64,000 bases of DNA from Oceanobacillus damuensis (GCF_001618145.1 NZ_LQNF01000013.1:1-64000); one strand, 5' to 3'; shown: positions 27,417 to 36,665, counted from the stretch's first letter. Notes: generated by a model from the letters alone, not told the origin. Made by a program: numbers and translations.

Positions 27417-27531
27417 TTGAAATCCTCCTTGTATTTATGTTATCTATTAATAAACCTATTCTTTTGCATAAAATAGTTAACTAGCTTCCAGATACTGCCT
27501 CGCAGTTAACTTAACCGGATTGGCTATTCAT

Positions 27532-27866
27532 CTACATGTTCTCATTAAAAACTTTCTTCAGGACAGCAATCATAAAATCAACATCATCATCCGTACTGGA
27601 CAGCGGCGGGCTAAGTGTCAAAATATTATTATAACCTGCAACGGTATCTCCGTTTTGCCAATAATGAGTCCCCGATCTTTACAATCCGCAATCAGCTTGC
27701 CAACGCGTTCCTTTGACCCTGGCTGCTTGGTCTGTTTTATCCTCCACAATCTCGATTCCGACGATTAAGCCAATGCGCGTAAATCACCAACGTAGGCATA
27801 ACTTTTCAGTTCATCTAATTCTTTTAGAAGACGATCACCTAATTCAACAAAAGATTTATTCCCCAT
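27532..27866 (-). pseudogene. Class III aminotransferase remnant, truncated and frameshifted
   Basis: Translating the minus strand in three frames gives consecutive pieces of the C-terminus of a class III (omega-amino acid) aminotransferase: VELGDRLLKELDELK..YVGDLR, then IGLIVGIEIVEDKTDQ, then LIADCKDRGLIIGK, then YNNILTLSPPLSSTDDDVDF up to a TAG at 27532-27534. At least three frameshifts separate them. The N-terminal two thirds are missing and repeat array 3 begins about 27 bp beyond. An intact enzyme would have supplied the semialdehyde for the neighbouring MmsA. Confidence 0.85.
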
Positions 27867-27892
27867 TGTGACTGAGTTGTTTCCGGAGGTTT

Positions 27893-28275
27893 GACGGGAA
27901 TGAAGGTCTTTTCTATGGATTTTAATCTTCATCTCCTGGATGAAAATCATTTCTATAACTTTTTCATCTCACTTTGATCTTCATCGCTTTGATGAAAATC
28001 ATTTCTATAGCTTTTTCTGCTCACTTTGATCTTCATCACCTGGATGAAGATCATTTCTATAGCTTTTTCTGCTCACTTTGATCTTCATCACCTGGATGAA
28101 AATCATTTCTATAGCTTTTTCTTCTCACTTTGATCTTCATCACCTGGATGAAAATCATTTCTATAGCTTTTTCTGCTCACTTTGATCTTCATCTCCTGGA
28201 TGAAAATCATTTCTATAGCTTTTTCTGCTCACTGTGATCTTCATCGTCTGGATGATCGTCTTTTCTACTGATTTT
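27893..28275. repeat. Tandem repeat array 3, 52-bp unit, about 7 copies
   Basis: Units are anchored at 27921, 27973, 28025, 28077, 28129, 28181 and 28233, exactly 52 bp apart and in the same orientation as arrays 1 and 2. The array-specific version has right arm GATGAAAATC and linker ATTTCTATAGC. It abuts the truncated aminotransferase gene. Confidence 0.95.
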
Positions 28276-28415
28276 TCATCAGTGGCGTGGATAGGAACAA
28301 GTTATTCAAAACCTAAAGCTATTATAAAACCCCAATATCTAAAAATAGAATGAATTTATGTCAGCACTTTTCAGTTTTATACAGATGAAAGTTGTTTTAA
28401 AGAGACGGTATATTA

Positions 28416-28447
28416 AAAATCAAAAAAGACCAAGTGGCTCTACCACT
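28416..28447 (-). terminator. Terminator downstream of the PH-domain gene
   Basis: On the minus strand AGTGG-TAGAG-CCACT is followed by TGGTCTTTTTTGATTTTT. It lies about 80 bp after the gene ending at 28525. Confidence 0.7.
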
Positions 28448-28524
28448 CAGCCTCAGCTATGGAAATTATTTTGTGCCGCTGCACCTGTTCCACTGGCTCC
28501 TCCGTCTAAAGCCTTCCACATCCA

Positions 28525-28908
28525 CTATTCAATAATAAATTCATTAATTAAATCATACGTTTTCAATAACAGTTCATTCATATTCTTATCCTTCATAAAC
28601 TTTAATTCGATAGTTAAGCCTCCAGACAGCGTAAGTTTGATTTCTGAATCTAAATCCAGTCTACCTGCCGTCTCGATTGAGTAGGTAACAATACTTTTAA
28701 AAGGTATGGAATAATATTCTACCTTTTTGCCTGTAATCCCTTGTTTATCTGCAATCAAAATTCTTTTATCCGTGAAAACCGCTATGTCCCGCATTGTTTT
28801 TACACAAAATTCTACAGTTTCTTTTTCAGATATAAATTTTTTCACCGAATCTGATAAGGGGACTTCATTATAAAAAGTAAATACCTTGTTCGGACTCACA
28901 TTTGCCAT
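28525..28908 (-). CDS. Bacterial PH-domain protein
   Basis: 127-aa soluble protein. The pattern VEFCVKTMRDIAVFTDKRILIADKQG followed by alternating beta strands (YSIPFKSIVTYSIETAG, SEIKLTLSGGLTIELKF) and a C-terminal helix is that of bacterial pleckstrin-homology (bPH_1) proteins, which are common in Bacillus and of unknown role. AAAGGAGTGATTG precedes the ATG. It is a single-gene unit. Confidence 0.8.
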   Translation of the reverse strand: MANVSPNKVFTFYNEVPLSDSVKKFISEKETVEFCVKTMRDIAVFTDKRILIADKQGITGKKVEYYSIPFKSIVTYSIETAGRLDLDSEIKLTLSGGLTIELKFMKDKNMNELLLKTYDLINEFIIE

Positions 28909-29383
28909 TCAATCACTCCTTTTGTAATGTAAAAGAATTGCTCAGCTTAGCATGAAGAATAACTCTAGTTTTGTTTTTCCACACTTCTATTATACCAAAT
29001 TTTGGTATGTCTTTTAATTTATTTCATATAACCTATCAGTTAATAGATTAAAACTGCGCACCATAACTTCTATGTCACATTTCCTTCATCATATGAATAA
29101 CATTTTTTCGACACCCCTGTTATACCAGCTTTTATCGGATATAATGAATATATAGGAGATCTTCTTTCATATGAGTTAGAAATGTTGCGTTTCTTATGTG
29201 TTGTTATTCTAATATTTTATATCTATCACTGTTAAAAAAGGAACTACCAGAAATGGTCCTCATCAACTGAATACCTTCTCATAACCAGGGAGAGGGAGGT
29301 CTGACCTATCTCAAAATAGTGAGAATGCTGAAAAGAAGCCCGGTAAGTGGCGGATAGAAGTCCCATCAACTCTTATAGTTCTA
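28909..29383. other. Intergenic region with a perfect palindrome
   Basis: No gene is supported in these 475 bp. ATACCAAA-T-TTTGGTAT at 28992-29008 is a perfect 8+8 dyad about 84 bp upstream of the PH-domain gene and could be an operator. The remainder shows nothing recognisable. Confidence 0.4.
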
Positions 29384-30475
29384 TCAAGGAACCACAATAC
29401 TCATCATCAACATAAAATATATACTAAACACAAACAAACAACTAAATAGAAGAGAAAGAGCAATCGATGCTTTTTTGAAAAACGATAACACAATTAATCC
29501 ACCAAATAAAATGGAAAAAAGAAAGAAGTATACCGTGTTTATGTTTACAACAAAGTCAATTGTGCTAAGAGAATCGATGATATTAGGATAAAACAGATGG
29601 AATAAAGGAGATACTGCATTACTTGCTAGATAATCCCCATGAGGAGGCTGTTGTTTTGAAAAAAAAGCTGTAATAGTAAAAATCGCAAATAAAATAAAGC
29701 CTTCTGCACGAACCAAGGGAATGGGATTAAATGTGGGGTCTTTTGATATTTTACTTTTCACAATTAGTCCATTCATCGACGCATAAAATAAAAGTGGCAG
29801 GATGAGTATATGTTTTATTAATAACCCTTGTCCATAGGAAACCTGCCACGAAGCAATATATCCATCCACCATCACATCCATTAAGAACATACCACTAACA
29901 GCTGCAGCAACAAAACAGACCATTGCAACCTTTGAAAACCAGCTTAAAAATTCAAGCCAATTTTTATGATTAAGCGAACACCAGCCAATGATAAGCAAGA
30001 TCCCGACCCAAATGCTGACAGCGGTCAAATGCAGAAAGTCGCTGATAATTCCTTTCATTGGATCCATAGCACTCGCATGGCTTGTCCAAGCCTCCGTCAA
30101 TATCAACCCAAACGTAAGCAATATTCCTATCTTAGCAAACATACTCATTTCATTCGACTTCATCGAAGCAAATAACAGCATTAACATACTAGAACCAAAA
30201 AGGGTAAGAATCCATGCAGTTCCAATTGTGTAGGTTGTTAAAACAACCTGTAATGATTCAAACAAACCTATACGTGGGGCAATATAAAATGTTATATCTA
30301 ATACAGGAATAAATGCAAAAACAGGTACCAGGACGGTGATAATAGATAATAGATGCATTGGAATTTTTATATCTGGACGGTAGTTATTTGGGACAAGCAG
30401 GAGAATGAAGATTCCTGCTAAAAACGAAAAGCATAAATATAAAAGCGATTGACTGGAAATTATCAATATATCCAT
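29384..30475 (-). CDS. CopD-family copper membrane protein
   Basis: 363-aa polytopic membrane protein with about nine hydrophobic segments. The block DFLHLTAVSIWVGILLIIGW with its conserved His/Trp, and LLIKHILILPLLFYASMNG, identify the CopD domain. CopD works with CopC in copper uptake or handling in Gram-positives (YcnJ-like). It is separated from copC by three bases and lies near a copper-dependent amine oxidase, so copper supply to that enzyme is a reasonable inference. Confidence 0.85.
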   Translation of the reverse strand: MDILIISSQSLLYLCFSFLAGIFILLLVPNNYRPDIKIPMHLLSIITVLVPVFAFIPVLDITFYIAPRIGLFESLQVVLTTYTIGTAWILTLFGSSMLMLLFASMKSNEMSMFAKIGILLTFGLILTEAWTSHASAMDPMKGIISDFLHLTAVSIWVGILLIIGWCSLNHKNWLEFLSWFSKVAMVCFVAAAVSGMFLMDVMVDGYIASWQVSYGQGLLIKHILILPLLFYASMNGLIVKSKISKDPTFNPIPLVRAEGFILFAIFTITAFFSKQQPPHGDYLASNAVSPLFHLFYPNIIDSLSTIDFVVNINTVYFFLFSILFGGLIVLSFFKKASIALSLLFSCLFVFSIYFMLMMSIVVP

Positions 30476-30478
30476 TTT

Positions 30479-31048
30479 TTATTTCTTTCTTTTAGTAAGT
30501 ATGAAGGAACCACCTGCTCCAAGAACAACTAGAAGAACAATTAAAATCGTCTCCATCGAAGACGATTCTGTTTCCAATTCCTCCGCTGGTCCTGCTTCCT
30601 CCTGGTCTACCGCCGTCGTCTCCACCTCTGATACTGCTTCCTCATCTGTTTCTGACGGTGCCTCTGTTATTTCTTCCTCAAACTCAGAAACCGGGGCATT
30701 GACAATAAACGAGAATCCCCCTTCTAATGGATGACCGTCTGCACTAACAATGCTCCAATTTACTTGATATTCATCATTTACGAGTGGCTCATCAATAACT
30801 CCTGTTAATGTAGACCCACTAATCATAACTTCTTGCAGTTCGATAGATTTCCCATCTATTGTTTTTACATCTATAAAGCTACCCTGTTCAATTTCCCCCT
30901 CAAATTCAAGAACAATTTCATTCAATGTCTCCGTTAAAATGTCACCATCTGCCGGGTTTGATTCTTCAAAACGTGAGTGAGAATAAGCACTCGTAGAAAT
31001 AGATAATGTTAGTAAAAATACTGACATTGCTATATAAAAACGTTTCAA
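30479..31048 (-). CDS. CopC-domain membrane-anchored copper-binding protein
   Basis: About 189 aa. The start is TTG 31048 (KRFYIAMSVF), preceded by AGGAGGGATTAT; an ATG at 31081 lacks a site. A signal peptide ends near STSAYS, and the mature protein begins HSRFEESNPADGD, where the N-terminal His is a typical CopC copper ligand. The CopC fold follows (VSADGHPLEGGFSF). A long acidic Ser/Thr/Glu stretch links it to a C-terminal transmembrane helix and KRKK anchor. It is cotranscribed with the CopD gene. Confidence 0.88.
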   Translation of the reverse strand: MKRFYIAMSVFLLTLSISTSAYSHSRFEESNPADGDILTETLNEIVLEFEGEIEQGSFIDVKTIDGKSIELQEVMISGSTLTGVIDEPLVNDEYQVNWSIVSADGHPLEGGFSFIVNAPVSEFEEEITEAPSETDEEAVSEVETTAVDQEEAGPAEELETESSSMETILIVLLVVLGAGGSFILTKRKK

Positions 31049-31167
31049 ATAATCCCTCCTCACTTGTACTGGGAAATGCACTTTGCCTTTTCCCTGTCAG
31101 GTAATGTAAATCCTCGGTATCTATGCAAGTTAATATTATGGGAAAATAACCCTCACTTCACTAACTA

Positions 31168-31215
31168 TTAGAAAACTTGGCATGACCCAAGCCTTTTCAG
31201 TGAATACCTTACTTG
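31168..31215. repeat. Partial copy of the TTAGAAAACTTGGCATG intergenic repeat
   Basis: TTAGAAAACTTGGCATGACC with CAAGCCTTTTC and TGAATACCTTACTTGC resembles the longer copies at 43733-43823 and 53238-53328. It is degenerate and lacks the second hairpin. Confidence 0.6.
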
Positions 31216-31225
31216 CTTAAAAAGA

Positions 31226-31262
31226 AAGGGCTGCTACATTTTACTTAGCAGCCAGCCCTTCC
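31226..31262 (-). terminator. Terminator of the amine oxidase gene
   Basis: AAGGGCTGCTA and TAGCAGCCAGCCCTT form a stem with T-rich flanks, ending 6 bp before the oxidase stop codon. Confidence 0.8.
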
Positions 31263-31267
31263 TATTT

Positions 31268-33217
31268 TTACTTATGATTATGATGACAACTTGCATCTGT
31301 CTGTGCTGATGGACGCGGTAAATCTAATGCTGGGTTGCCGTCAAAGAAACCATGTGGTTTTAATGTGAACCCGATATATTCAGTCGGCATTACTGGCCAA
31401 TCTTCCGGACGTGTAATATGATGAACCCCCATATTATACCAAACAACAATATCCTCGTTTTCAATATTGCGGTTCGCTTTAACCCAATGATCCAGGGTAC
31501 CTCCACCTTTATTTTGGTTAGGATATTTCCCGGAAGCGTACTTTTGATCACGGTCAAACTTTGTAACATGCAAATGGTTTTTAATAAATCCTGCACGTTT
31601 CATTACACTTGATTCCTCGTGAAGAAATGGAACAGAGTTGTGACCAGGTACAAGAGCATAGCCTACTGGTTCACCAACATAGTTTTTAGAGTTAGGATTA
31701 ATAATCTTCCAACCCCGTGCTGTTTCAAGATTCATTCTTCGCTGTGCTTCCAATTCTGTTTGTAACGTTGTTGTTTCATGATAGAAAGCATTTAATTTTG
31801 GATTGTTTTTTGAATCAGGCTTTGATGCCACTGTGTTCCACTCTACAACGGAATTCTTTTGACCATCGATATGTGTATCGATACGATAGTTAAAAATGTG
31901 TTGGTGAATTGGTGCACTAATTTGTGGCGCAACCTCTGATCCATACCTTGGGTTTTGACCTTCTTCAATTGCACCAACGTTCAATATACCTGTTAATTTG
32001 GCTTCATGTTCGATTTTGCCATCTGTATAGAAGTACCAGAAGAATCCATAATCATAGTTTGCGACTGTAGTGAAGAATGAAATTACTAAACGACGGGAGC
32101 GACGTACTTCTACTTCTTCTGTTCTCCAGTCTGTATGTTTCCAGGCAATTCCATAATCTTCTTCATGAATACAGATCGCATTTGGAATTTTGTGAATCTC
32201 ACCTTTACTAGTTGCCATAACCGCATCTAAATAGCGAATTTCCCCTAGACAGTCACATCCTAGTGTTAGAGAGTTTGCTAACTGTCCAATTCCATATTCA
32301 CCTGCATCAAAAGCACATTGCCAATCATGAGCTGGATTTGTATCCCCATAAGGAACAACCATTTCCGATAAAGAAGCACGATATAGTACAGGTCTCTTTT
32401 TACCTTTATCATAATAATCGACTGTATTAAGCACTAGCCCTTCTCTAGCTGTATAACCAACCCGGATGTCCCACTTTTGCCATTTAATATTGTGCCCGTC
32501 AATCTCAAAGCTTGGCCCTTCTGGTTGCGTAATATTCAATGGTTTTAAGTCTGTACGAACTTCCATTTCCTCATTTTGCTCTGGGACATATGGTGCAGCT
32601 GTAGGCGCAATTGGCTTGACACCGTGATCTTCAATTCGTACAATTTCCATCTTTGCTAGATCAACTACAGGTAATAGTCCTGTAAGTGGATATGCATACG
32701 CATTATCACCGGGGAATTTTCTTACAAAACATAGTGCCTTAGCTAGTCTTTTTCCATCATCCTCTGGAAAACCAGTGTCACCAACAGACCATGGATCAAC
32801 CATAACTAGATCCGGGTTATCGATACCGCGTCTTTTTAAAGCGGCAATAAATTGAGGATCTTTTTTTACCGTTTCTTCAAGTTCTGAATATTCTTCAAAA
32901 AGAAATGACGGTTGAACACCTGGGATATGTTGATAAGATAATACCTCTTCATTTGTAATAGAGACTACTGCTTCGTACGTCGCACTATTAGAAGTGTCTA
33001 CGACAATAGCAAAGGCTTCGCGTTGAATCGGATCGCCTTCTTTAAAGTTTAATACAACTTCTTTAGGAGGTTCGTGTAAGCCAACTTGTTCAAATCTTGA
33101 AGCTGCCGTTAAATTCTTTTTATCTTTCAAAATAGCAACCGCTTGCAAAATTTCTTCTTCTGTTAATGGCTCAAGTGGGTGGTTTACCTTCGTAACTACT
33201 GATTCCTGAACTGACAT
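31268..33217 (-). CDS. Copper/TPQ primary amine oxidase (candidate methylamine oxidase)
   Basis: 649-aa copper-containing amine oxidase. The cofactor tyrosine lies in TVANYDYGF (Tyr388 becomes topaquinone), the catalytic Asp in AFDAGEYGIG (Asp304), and the copper ligands in HQHIFNYRID plus a downstream His. Length and lack of a signal peptide match the Arthrobacter enzymes, including methylamine oxidase, which feeds a RuMP pathway in Arthrobacter P1. It produces aldehyde, NH3 and H2O2. The location next to CopC/CopD and just before the RuMP genes supports methylamine as substrate, but tyramine or phenylethylamine remain possible. AAAGGGGAG precedes the ATG. Confidence 0.93.
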   Translation of the reverse strand: MSVQESVVTKVNHPLEPLTEEEILQAVAILKDKKNLTAASRFEQVGLHEPPKEVVLNFKEGDPIQREAFAIVVDTSNSATYEAVVSITNEEVLSYQHIPGVQPSFLFEEYSELEETVKKDPQFIAALKRRGIDNPDLVMVDPWSVGDTGFPEDDGKRLAKALCFVRKFPGDNAYAYPLTGLLPVVDLAKMEIVRIEDHGVKPIAPTAAPYVPEQNEEMEVRTDLKPLNITQPEGPSFEIDGHNIKWQKWDIRVGYTAREGLVLNTVDYYDKGKKRPVLYRASLSEMVVPYGDTNPAHDWQCAFDAGEYGIGQLANSLTLGCDCLGEIRYLDAVMATSKGEIHKIPNAICIHEEDYGIAWKHTDWRTEEVEVRRSRRLVISFFTTVANYDYGFFWYFYTDGKIEHEAKLTGILNVGAIEEGQNPRYGSEVAPQISAPIHQHIFNYRIDTHIDGQKNSVVEWNTVASKPDSKNNPKLNAFYHETTTLQTELEAQRRMNLETARGWKIINPNSKNYVGEPVGYALVPGHNSVPFLHEESSVMKRAGFIKNHLHVTKFDRDQKYASGKYPNQNKGGGTLDHWVKANRNIENEDIVVWYNMGVHHITRPEDWPVMPTEYIGFTLKPHGFFDGNPALDLPRPSAQTDASCHHNHK

Positions 33218-33734
33218 TAATCAAACTCCCCTTTACTAATAATTTTGTTAAGAACAATACTTGTACCAGTTTAAAGGTATCTTCAAATAACCTTTATCAG
33301 CTTGTTCTGGCTTAACAATACGTTGCTATGGCCTGCGATGAGTTATGAAGTATTGTCAATCGTTGTTTGGTGTCAAACTAACATTTTCCATCTTGTCCAG
33401 TACGGTAATAGAAATTGTTGTGTTGAAATATCCTTTTTACCCCTATTCAATAAGCCATTAATCACGCTCCTTTTAGTTATGCGCCTACATTGTGAAAGTA
33501 AATGCAGGATTATAGCGCTGATCGTTGGGTTTAATCATTTTAGAAAATACACCCAATTAAAACTTTACTCAATATTACGTCAATTAAACCTTAAATTTAT
33601 ATTAACTTAATACTTTTTCATATTATTGTAAAAAACGGAACTATCCCGTAAAAATAACTTTGGAAGGAATGTATAATAATTTCCCCCTCAATTATCGCAT
33701 TATATCAACCTTCTTACTTTAACAGTATATTTTT

Positions 33735-33764
33735 ATACACTATCTGAATTTAAAGTGCATACTT
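33735..33764 (+). promoter_or_regulatory. HxlR-like regulatory motif, site 1
   Basis: ATACACTATCTG, then AATTTA and AAGTGCATACTT. It lies about 55 bp upstream of the truncated PPDK-regulator gene. The same two-part motif precedes hxlA and other RuMP genes. The rest of 33218-33818 holds no supported gene. Confidence 0.65.
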
Positions 33765-33818
33765 ACAAATTAGAGAATTACACAGTATACTGATGTGTAA
33801 ATTAAAGGAGGGATAAAT

Positions 33819-34304
33819 ATGGATGTTTCAAACTTCGAAGAGAATACTCTCCGTAAAATGAAAGCAATTAACTTCACGATACATTATGATGATGGAAAAG
33901 ATTCAAAAGGTATTTTTGAAGCAGATATTGTTCTTATAGGCATTTCAAGAACATCAAAAACTCCTTTATCACAATATCTGGCTTATCGGGGACTCAAGGT
34001 GGTAAATGTGCCTGTTTTACCAGAAGTAGACCCGCCTAAAGAACTTTTTTTAGTGCCAGCAGAGAAGTGCTTTGGTTTAGCCTCTACGCGTGAAACACTG
34101 ATTAAGTTTCGAAGAGAAAGACTGAAGTCAATGGGTCTTAGCCCGGATGGAACTTATGCAAGTGTGGATAGGATTGAAAAGGAATTACGGCATTTCCAAA
34201 GAATTATAAAACGTATAGGATGTCGTGTAGTAGATGTTTCCAATCAAGCAATTGAAGAATCAGGGGATCTGATTTTTGATATATATCATGGGAAGACACG
34301 ATAA
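33819..34304 (+). CDS. C-terminal half of a PPDK regulatory protein (DUF299 kinase/pyrophosphorylase)
   Basis: 161 aa, against about 270 aa for normal pyruvate,phosphate dikinase regulatory proteins. It begins where the family's C-terminal part starts (AINFTIHYDDGKDSKGIFEADIVLIG) and retains the P-loop GISRTSKTPLSQYLA and the RIEKELRHFQRIIKRIG segment. The N-terminal ~100 residues are absent and no remnant is visible upstream. It has its own strong AAAGGAGGG site and an HxlR-like motif, so it looks expressed rather than dead. It might modulate PPDK or PEP synthesis during growth on C1 substrates (inference). Confidence 0.8.
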   Translation: MDVSNFEENTLRKMKAINFTIHYDDGKDSKGIFEADIVLIGISRTSKTPLSQYLAYRGLKVVNVPVLPEVDPPKELFLVPAEKCFGLASTRETLIKFRRERLKSMGLSPDGTYASVDRIEKELRHFQRIIKRIGCRVVDVSNQAIEESGDLIFDIYHGKTR

Positions 34305-34419
34305 ATAAATAGAGGAATTAGTTAACAATCAGATTCAGTTTTTAAATCCTTTCAGTTAAAAGCATCCGCAATAAATGGCAGTAATAATTCCCTGATTTCC
34401 CCTTTTAGTATACTTTTAT

Positions 34420-34447
34420 ATACTATGTAATATTAAAGTCCGTACTT
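34420..34447 (+). promoter_or_regulatory. HxlR-like regulatory motif, site 2
   Basis: ATACTATGTAATATT and AAAGTCCGTACTT, about 90 bp upstream of the GAPDH gene. It diverges from the others by one or two bases in each half. Confidence 0.6.
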
Positions 34448-34539
34448 GTCATTAACTTATATATTGATAATAATATGATTATCGGAAGCCCAAACTTGGG
34501 TATGATAAGTAATTTTAAAGTTGGAGGAGGATGGTACAG

Positions 34540-35577
34540 GTGAAAAAACATAATGAGGAGGCAAAGGGCTTAGGTTTAAGTGGTACAGGAAGAATCGGTC
34601 GGCTGTTAATCCGAAAATTATTAGCCAATGACAGCAATCAACTGAACCTGAAAGCTATCAACTCTACTTCTACCCCAGAAACAGTCGCTCATTTATTAAA
34701 ATATGATACTGTTCATGGGAAGTGGGACGCAGATATTTCCATACAGGATGAAGGACTTTTGATAAATGGAAGTTACATCCATATGGTAAATGAACGTGAC
34801 CCAGAGCATATTCCTTGGGAGCGAATGAATGTAGGTACTGTGATTGATGCTACTGGAAAGTTTAACAATCGTGAAGGTGCAGAAAAACATAAAGCCGCTG
34901 GAGCGTCCCATGTTATTATTACAGCTCCCGGGAAAGAGATGGATTTAACAGTGGTAATGGGGGTCAATGATCATCTTTTGGATACTTCCAAACACACTAT
35001 TTTATCAGCAGCTTCGTGCACTACTAACTGTGTTGCTCCTGTATTAAGTGTTTTGGATCAGGCTTTTAAAGTTCACAGAGGTTGGATGACAACGGTTCAC
35101 GCTTATACTTCAGACCAAAGACATTTAGATAATCCACATAAAGATTTACGGAGAGCCCGTTCTTGCACCCAATCCATTGTCCCGACCACAACTGGAGTGG
35201 GAAAAGCACTTATTGATGTACTTCCACACCTTTCTTCTTCTATTGAAGGGATATCAATTCGTGTTCCTACACAGGACGTTTCATTAATCGATCTCACTGT
35301 TCAAGTACAGCAAGAGGTCACGGCCGAAGAAGTTAAATCGACATTTAGAGCAATACAATCGGGTACATTATCGCAATATATCGGTTATACGGAGGAGCCA
35401 TTAGTATCAGCGGATTATATAGGATCTGAAAAATCAGCAGTTGTAGATGGACTTTCGGTAATGGCAGCAGAAAATCAGATTAAAATATTAGCTTGGTATG
35501 ATAACGAATGGGCCTATGCATGCAGGGTTGCAGAATTGGCAAAAGCAGTAAATGATAAGATGATCTCTTACGTTTAA
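34540..35577 (+). CDS. Glyceraldehyde-3-phosphate dehydrogenase, GapB-like
   Basis: About 345-aa GAPDH. I prefer GTG 34540, nine bases after GGAGGAGG, over ATG 34531, which abuts the site. The catalytic Cys is in SAASCTTNCVAPVL, followed by HAYTSDQRHLDNPHKDLRRAR and the C-terminal WYDNEWAYACR. The nucleotide-binding loop KAINSTSTPETVAHLLKYDTVHG lacks the Asp of NAD-specific GapA and resembles GapB, suggesting NADP use. The N-terminal glycine motif is LSGTGRIGR instead of the usual INGFGRIGR. It leads a run of RuMP genes. Confidence 0.92.
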   Translation: MKKHNEEAKGLGLSGTGRIGRLLIRKLLANDSNQLNLKAINSTSTPETVAHLLKYDTVHGKWDADISIQDEGLLINGSYIHMVNERDPEHIPWERMNVGTVIDATGKFNNREGAEKHKAAGASHVIITAPGKEMDLTVVMGVNDHLLDTSKHTILSAASCTTNCVAPVLSVLDQAFKVHRGWMTTVHAYTSDQRHLDNPHKDLRRARSCTQSIVPTTTGVGKALIDVLPHLSSSIEGISIRVPTQDVSLIDLTVQVQQEVTAEEVKSTFRAIQSGTLSQYIGYTEEPLVSADYIGSEKSAVVDGLSVMAAENQIKILAWYDNEWAYACRVAELAKAVNDKMISYV

Positions 35578-35774
35578 CTCTAAATGACATGCTCGTAAAT
35601 CTTTATTTTAGCTGTCATTAAAGTTTTATACCCATCGTATGACTAGAGAAGAATTATTCTACCTTCATATTTCTGAATCTTTCAATTAGGAACTATATTT
35701 TCAATTATATATAAACAGGAATAAAGACGAAATGTCTTTAAAATAAAAAATAAAACGAATAAGGAGAGATAATC

Positions 35775-36665
35775 ATGGCATTAGTTTCAATGAAAGAAAT
35801 GTTAATTCACGCAAAGGATAACGGGTATGCAGTAGGTCAATTCAACATTAACAATCTCGAGTTTACGCAGGCGATTCTGCAAGCTGCCCAAGAAGAAAAA
35901 TCCCCTGTCATTCTCGGTGTATCTGCTGGAGCTGGCAAGTATATGAGTGGTTTTAAATTTATCGGTAAGATGGTTCGGGCTTTGATCGAAGAACTGGACA
36001 TAACTGTACCAGTTGCTATTCATCTTGACCATGGCGCTAGCCTAGAAGAATGTGTACAAGCGATTCATGCTGGATTTACATCTGTAATGATCGATGGCTC
36101 CCATCTGCCACTTGAAGAAAATATCGCACTGACAAAACGTGTGGTTGAAGTAGCGCATGCTGTAGGTATTTCAGTTGAAGCAGAGCTTGGCCGCGTCGGA
36201 GCACAAGACAGTGGTGTCATTACAAATCCAGAAGAAGCCTATGCAATCCCAGCTGAATGTGAACAGCTTGTAAGAGAAACAGGTGTAGATTGTTTTGCTC
36301 CTGCACTAGGGTCTGTTCATGGACCATATAAAGGAAAACCAAATCTTGACTTTGATCGGATGTCCGAAGTACTGGAATTAACTGGTGTACCTCTTGTCCT
36401 TCACGGTGGTACAGGAATACCGACTGATGATATACAAAAAGCCATTTCATTTGGTTCCGCAAAAATTAATGTCAATACGGAAAATCAGATAGCTACGACA
36501 AATGCCGTTCGAGAGGTATTGGAAAGCAAACCTAACTTGTACGACCCTCGCAAATATCTTGGACCAGCTCGTGAGGCAATTAAAGAAACGGTCAGAAGTA
36601 AAATGCGTGAGTTCGGATCTTCCAATAAAGCTACAGAAAGTAGAGAAAAGGTGAGCGTATTATGA
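35775..36665 (+). CDS. fba: Class II fructose-bisphosphate aldolase
   Basis: 296-aa zinc-dependent aldolase. Zinc ligands are visible in [22 protein letters not shown] and VLHGGTGIP, and the C-terminal [18 protein letters not shown] is typical. It cleaves fructose 1,6-bisphosphate and can make sedoheptulose 1,7-bisphosphate in the RuMP rearrangement. It overlaps the transketolase start by 4 bp (translational coupling). An extra aldolase of this kind accompanies tkt, glpX, pfk and rpe on the methylotrophy plasmid of Bacillus methanolicus. Confidence 0.95.
   Translation: MALVSMKEMLIHAKDNGYAVGQFNINNLEFTQAILQAAQEEKSPVILGVSAGAGKYMSGFKFIGKMVRALIEELDITVPVAIHLDHGASLEECVQAIHAGFTSVMIDGSHLPLEENIALTKRVVEVAHAVGISVEAELGRVGAQDSGVITNPEEAYAIPAECEQLVRETGVDCFAPALGSVHGPYKGKPNLDFDRMSEVLELTGVPLVLHGGTGIPTDDIQKAISFGSAKINVNTENQIATTNAVREVLESKPNLYDPRKYLGPAREAIKETVRSKMREFGSSNKATESREKVSVL

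Noticed and set aside
16577-28275. CRISPR arrays at the three regularly spaced repeats
   Set aside because: The whole 52-bp unit is repeated with scattered point changes; there are no unique spacers of fixed length, no cas genes, and the repeat contains its own linker.
28459-28521. Tiny peptide frame (MWKALDGGASGTG..) after the PH-domain gene
   Set aside because: Starts right after the stop codon without a ribosome site; a chance frame is more likely than a signalling peptide.
31268-33217. Specific assignment of the copper amine oxidase as tyramine or phenylethylamine oxidase
   Set aside because: Substrate cannot be read from sequence; context favours methylamine, so only the family is named.
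33302-33610. 102-codon plus-strand frame upstream of the half-PPDK regulator, possibly the missing N-terminal half
   Set aside because: The translation shows no similarity to the N-terminal domain of that family and no ribosome site.
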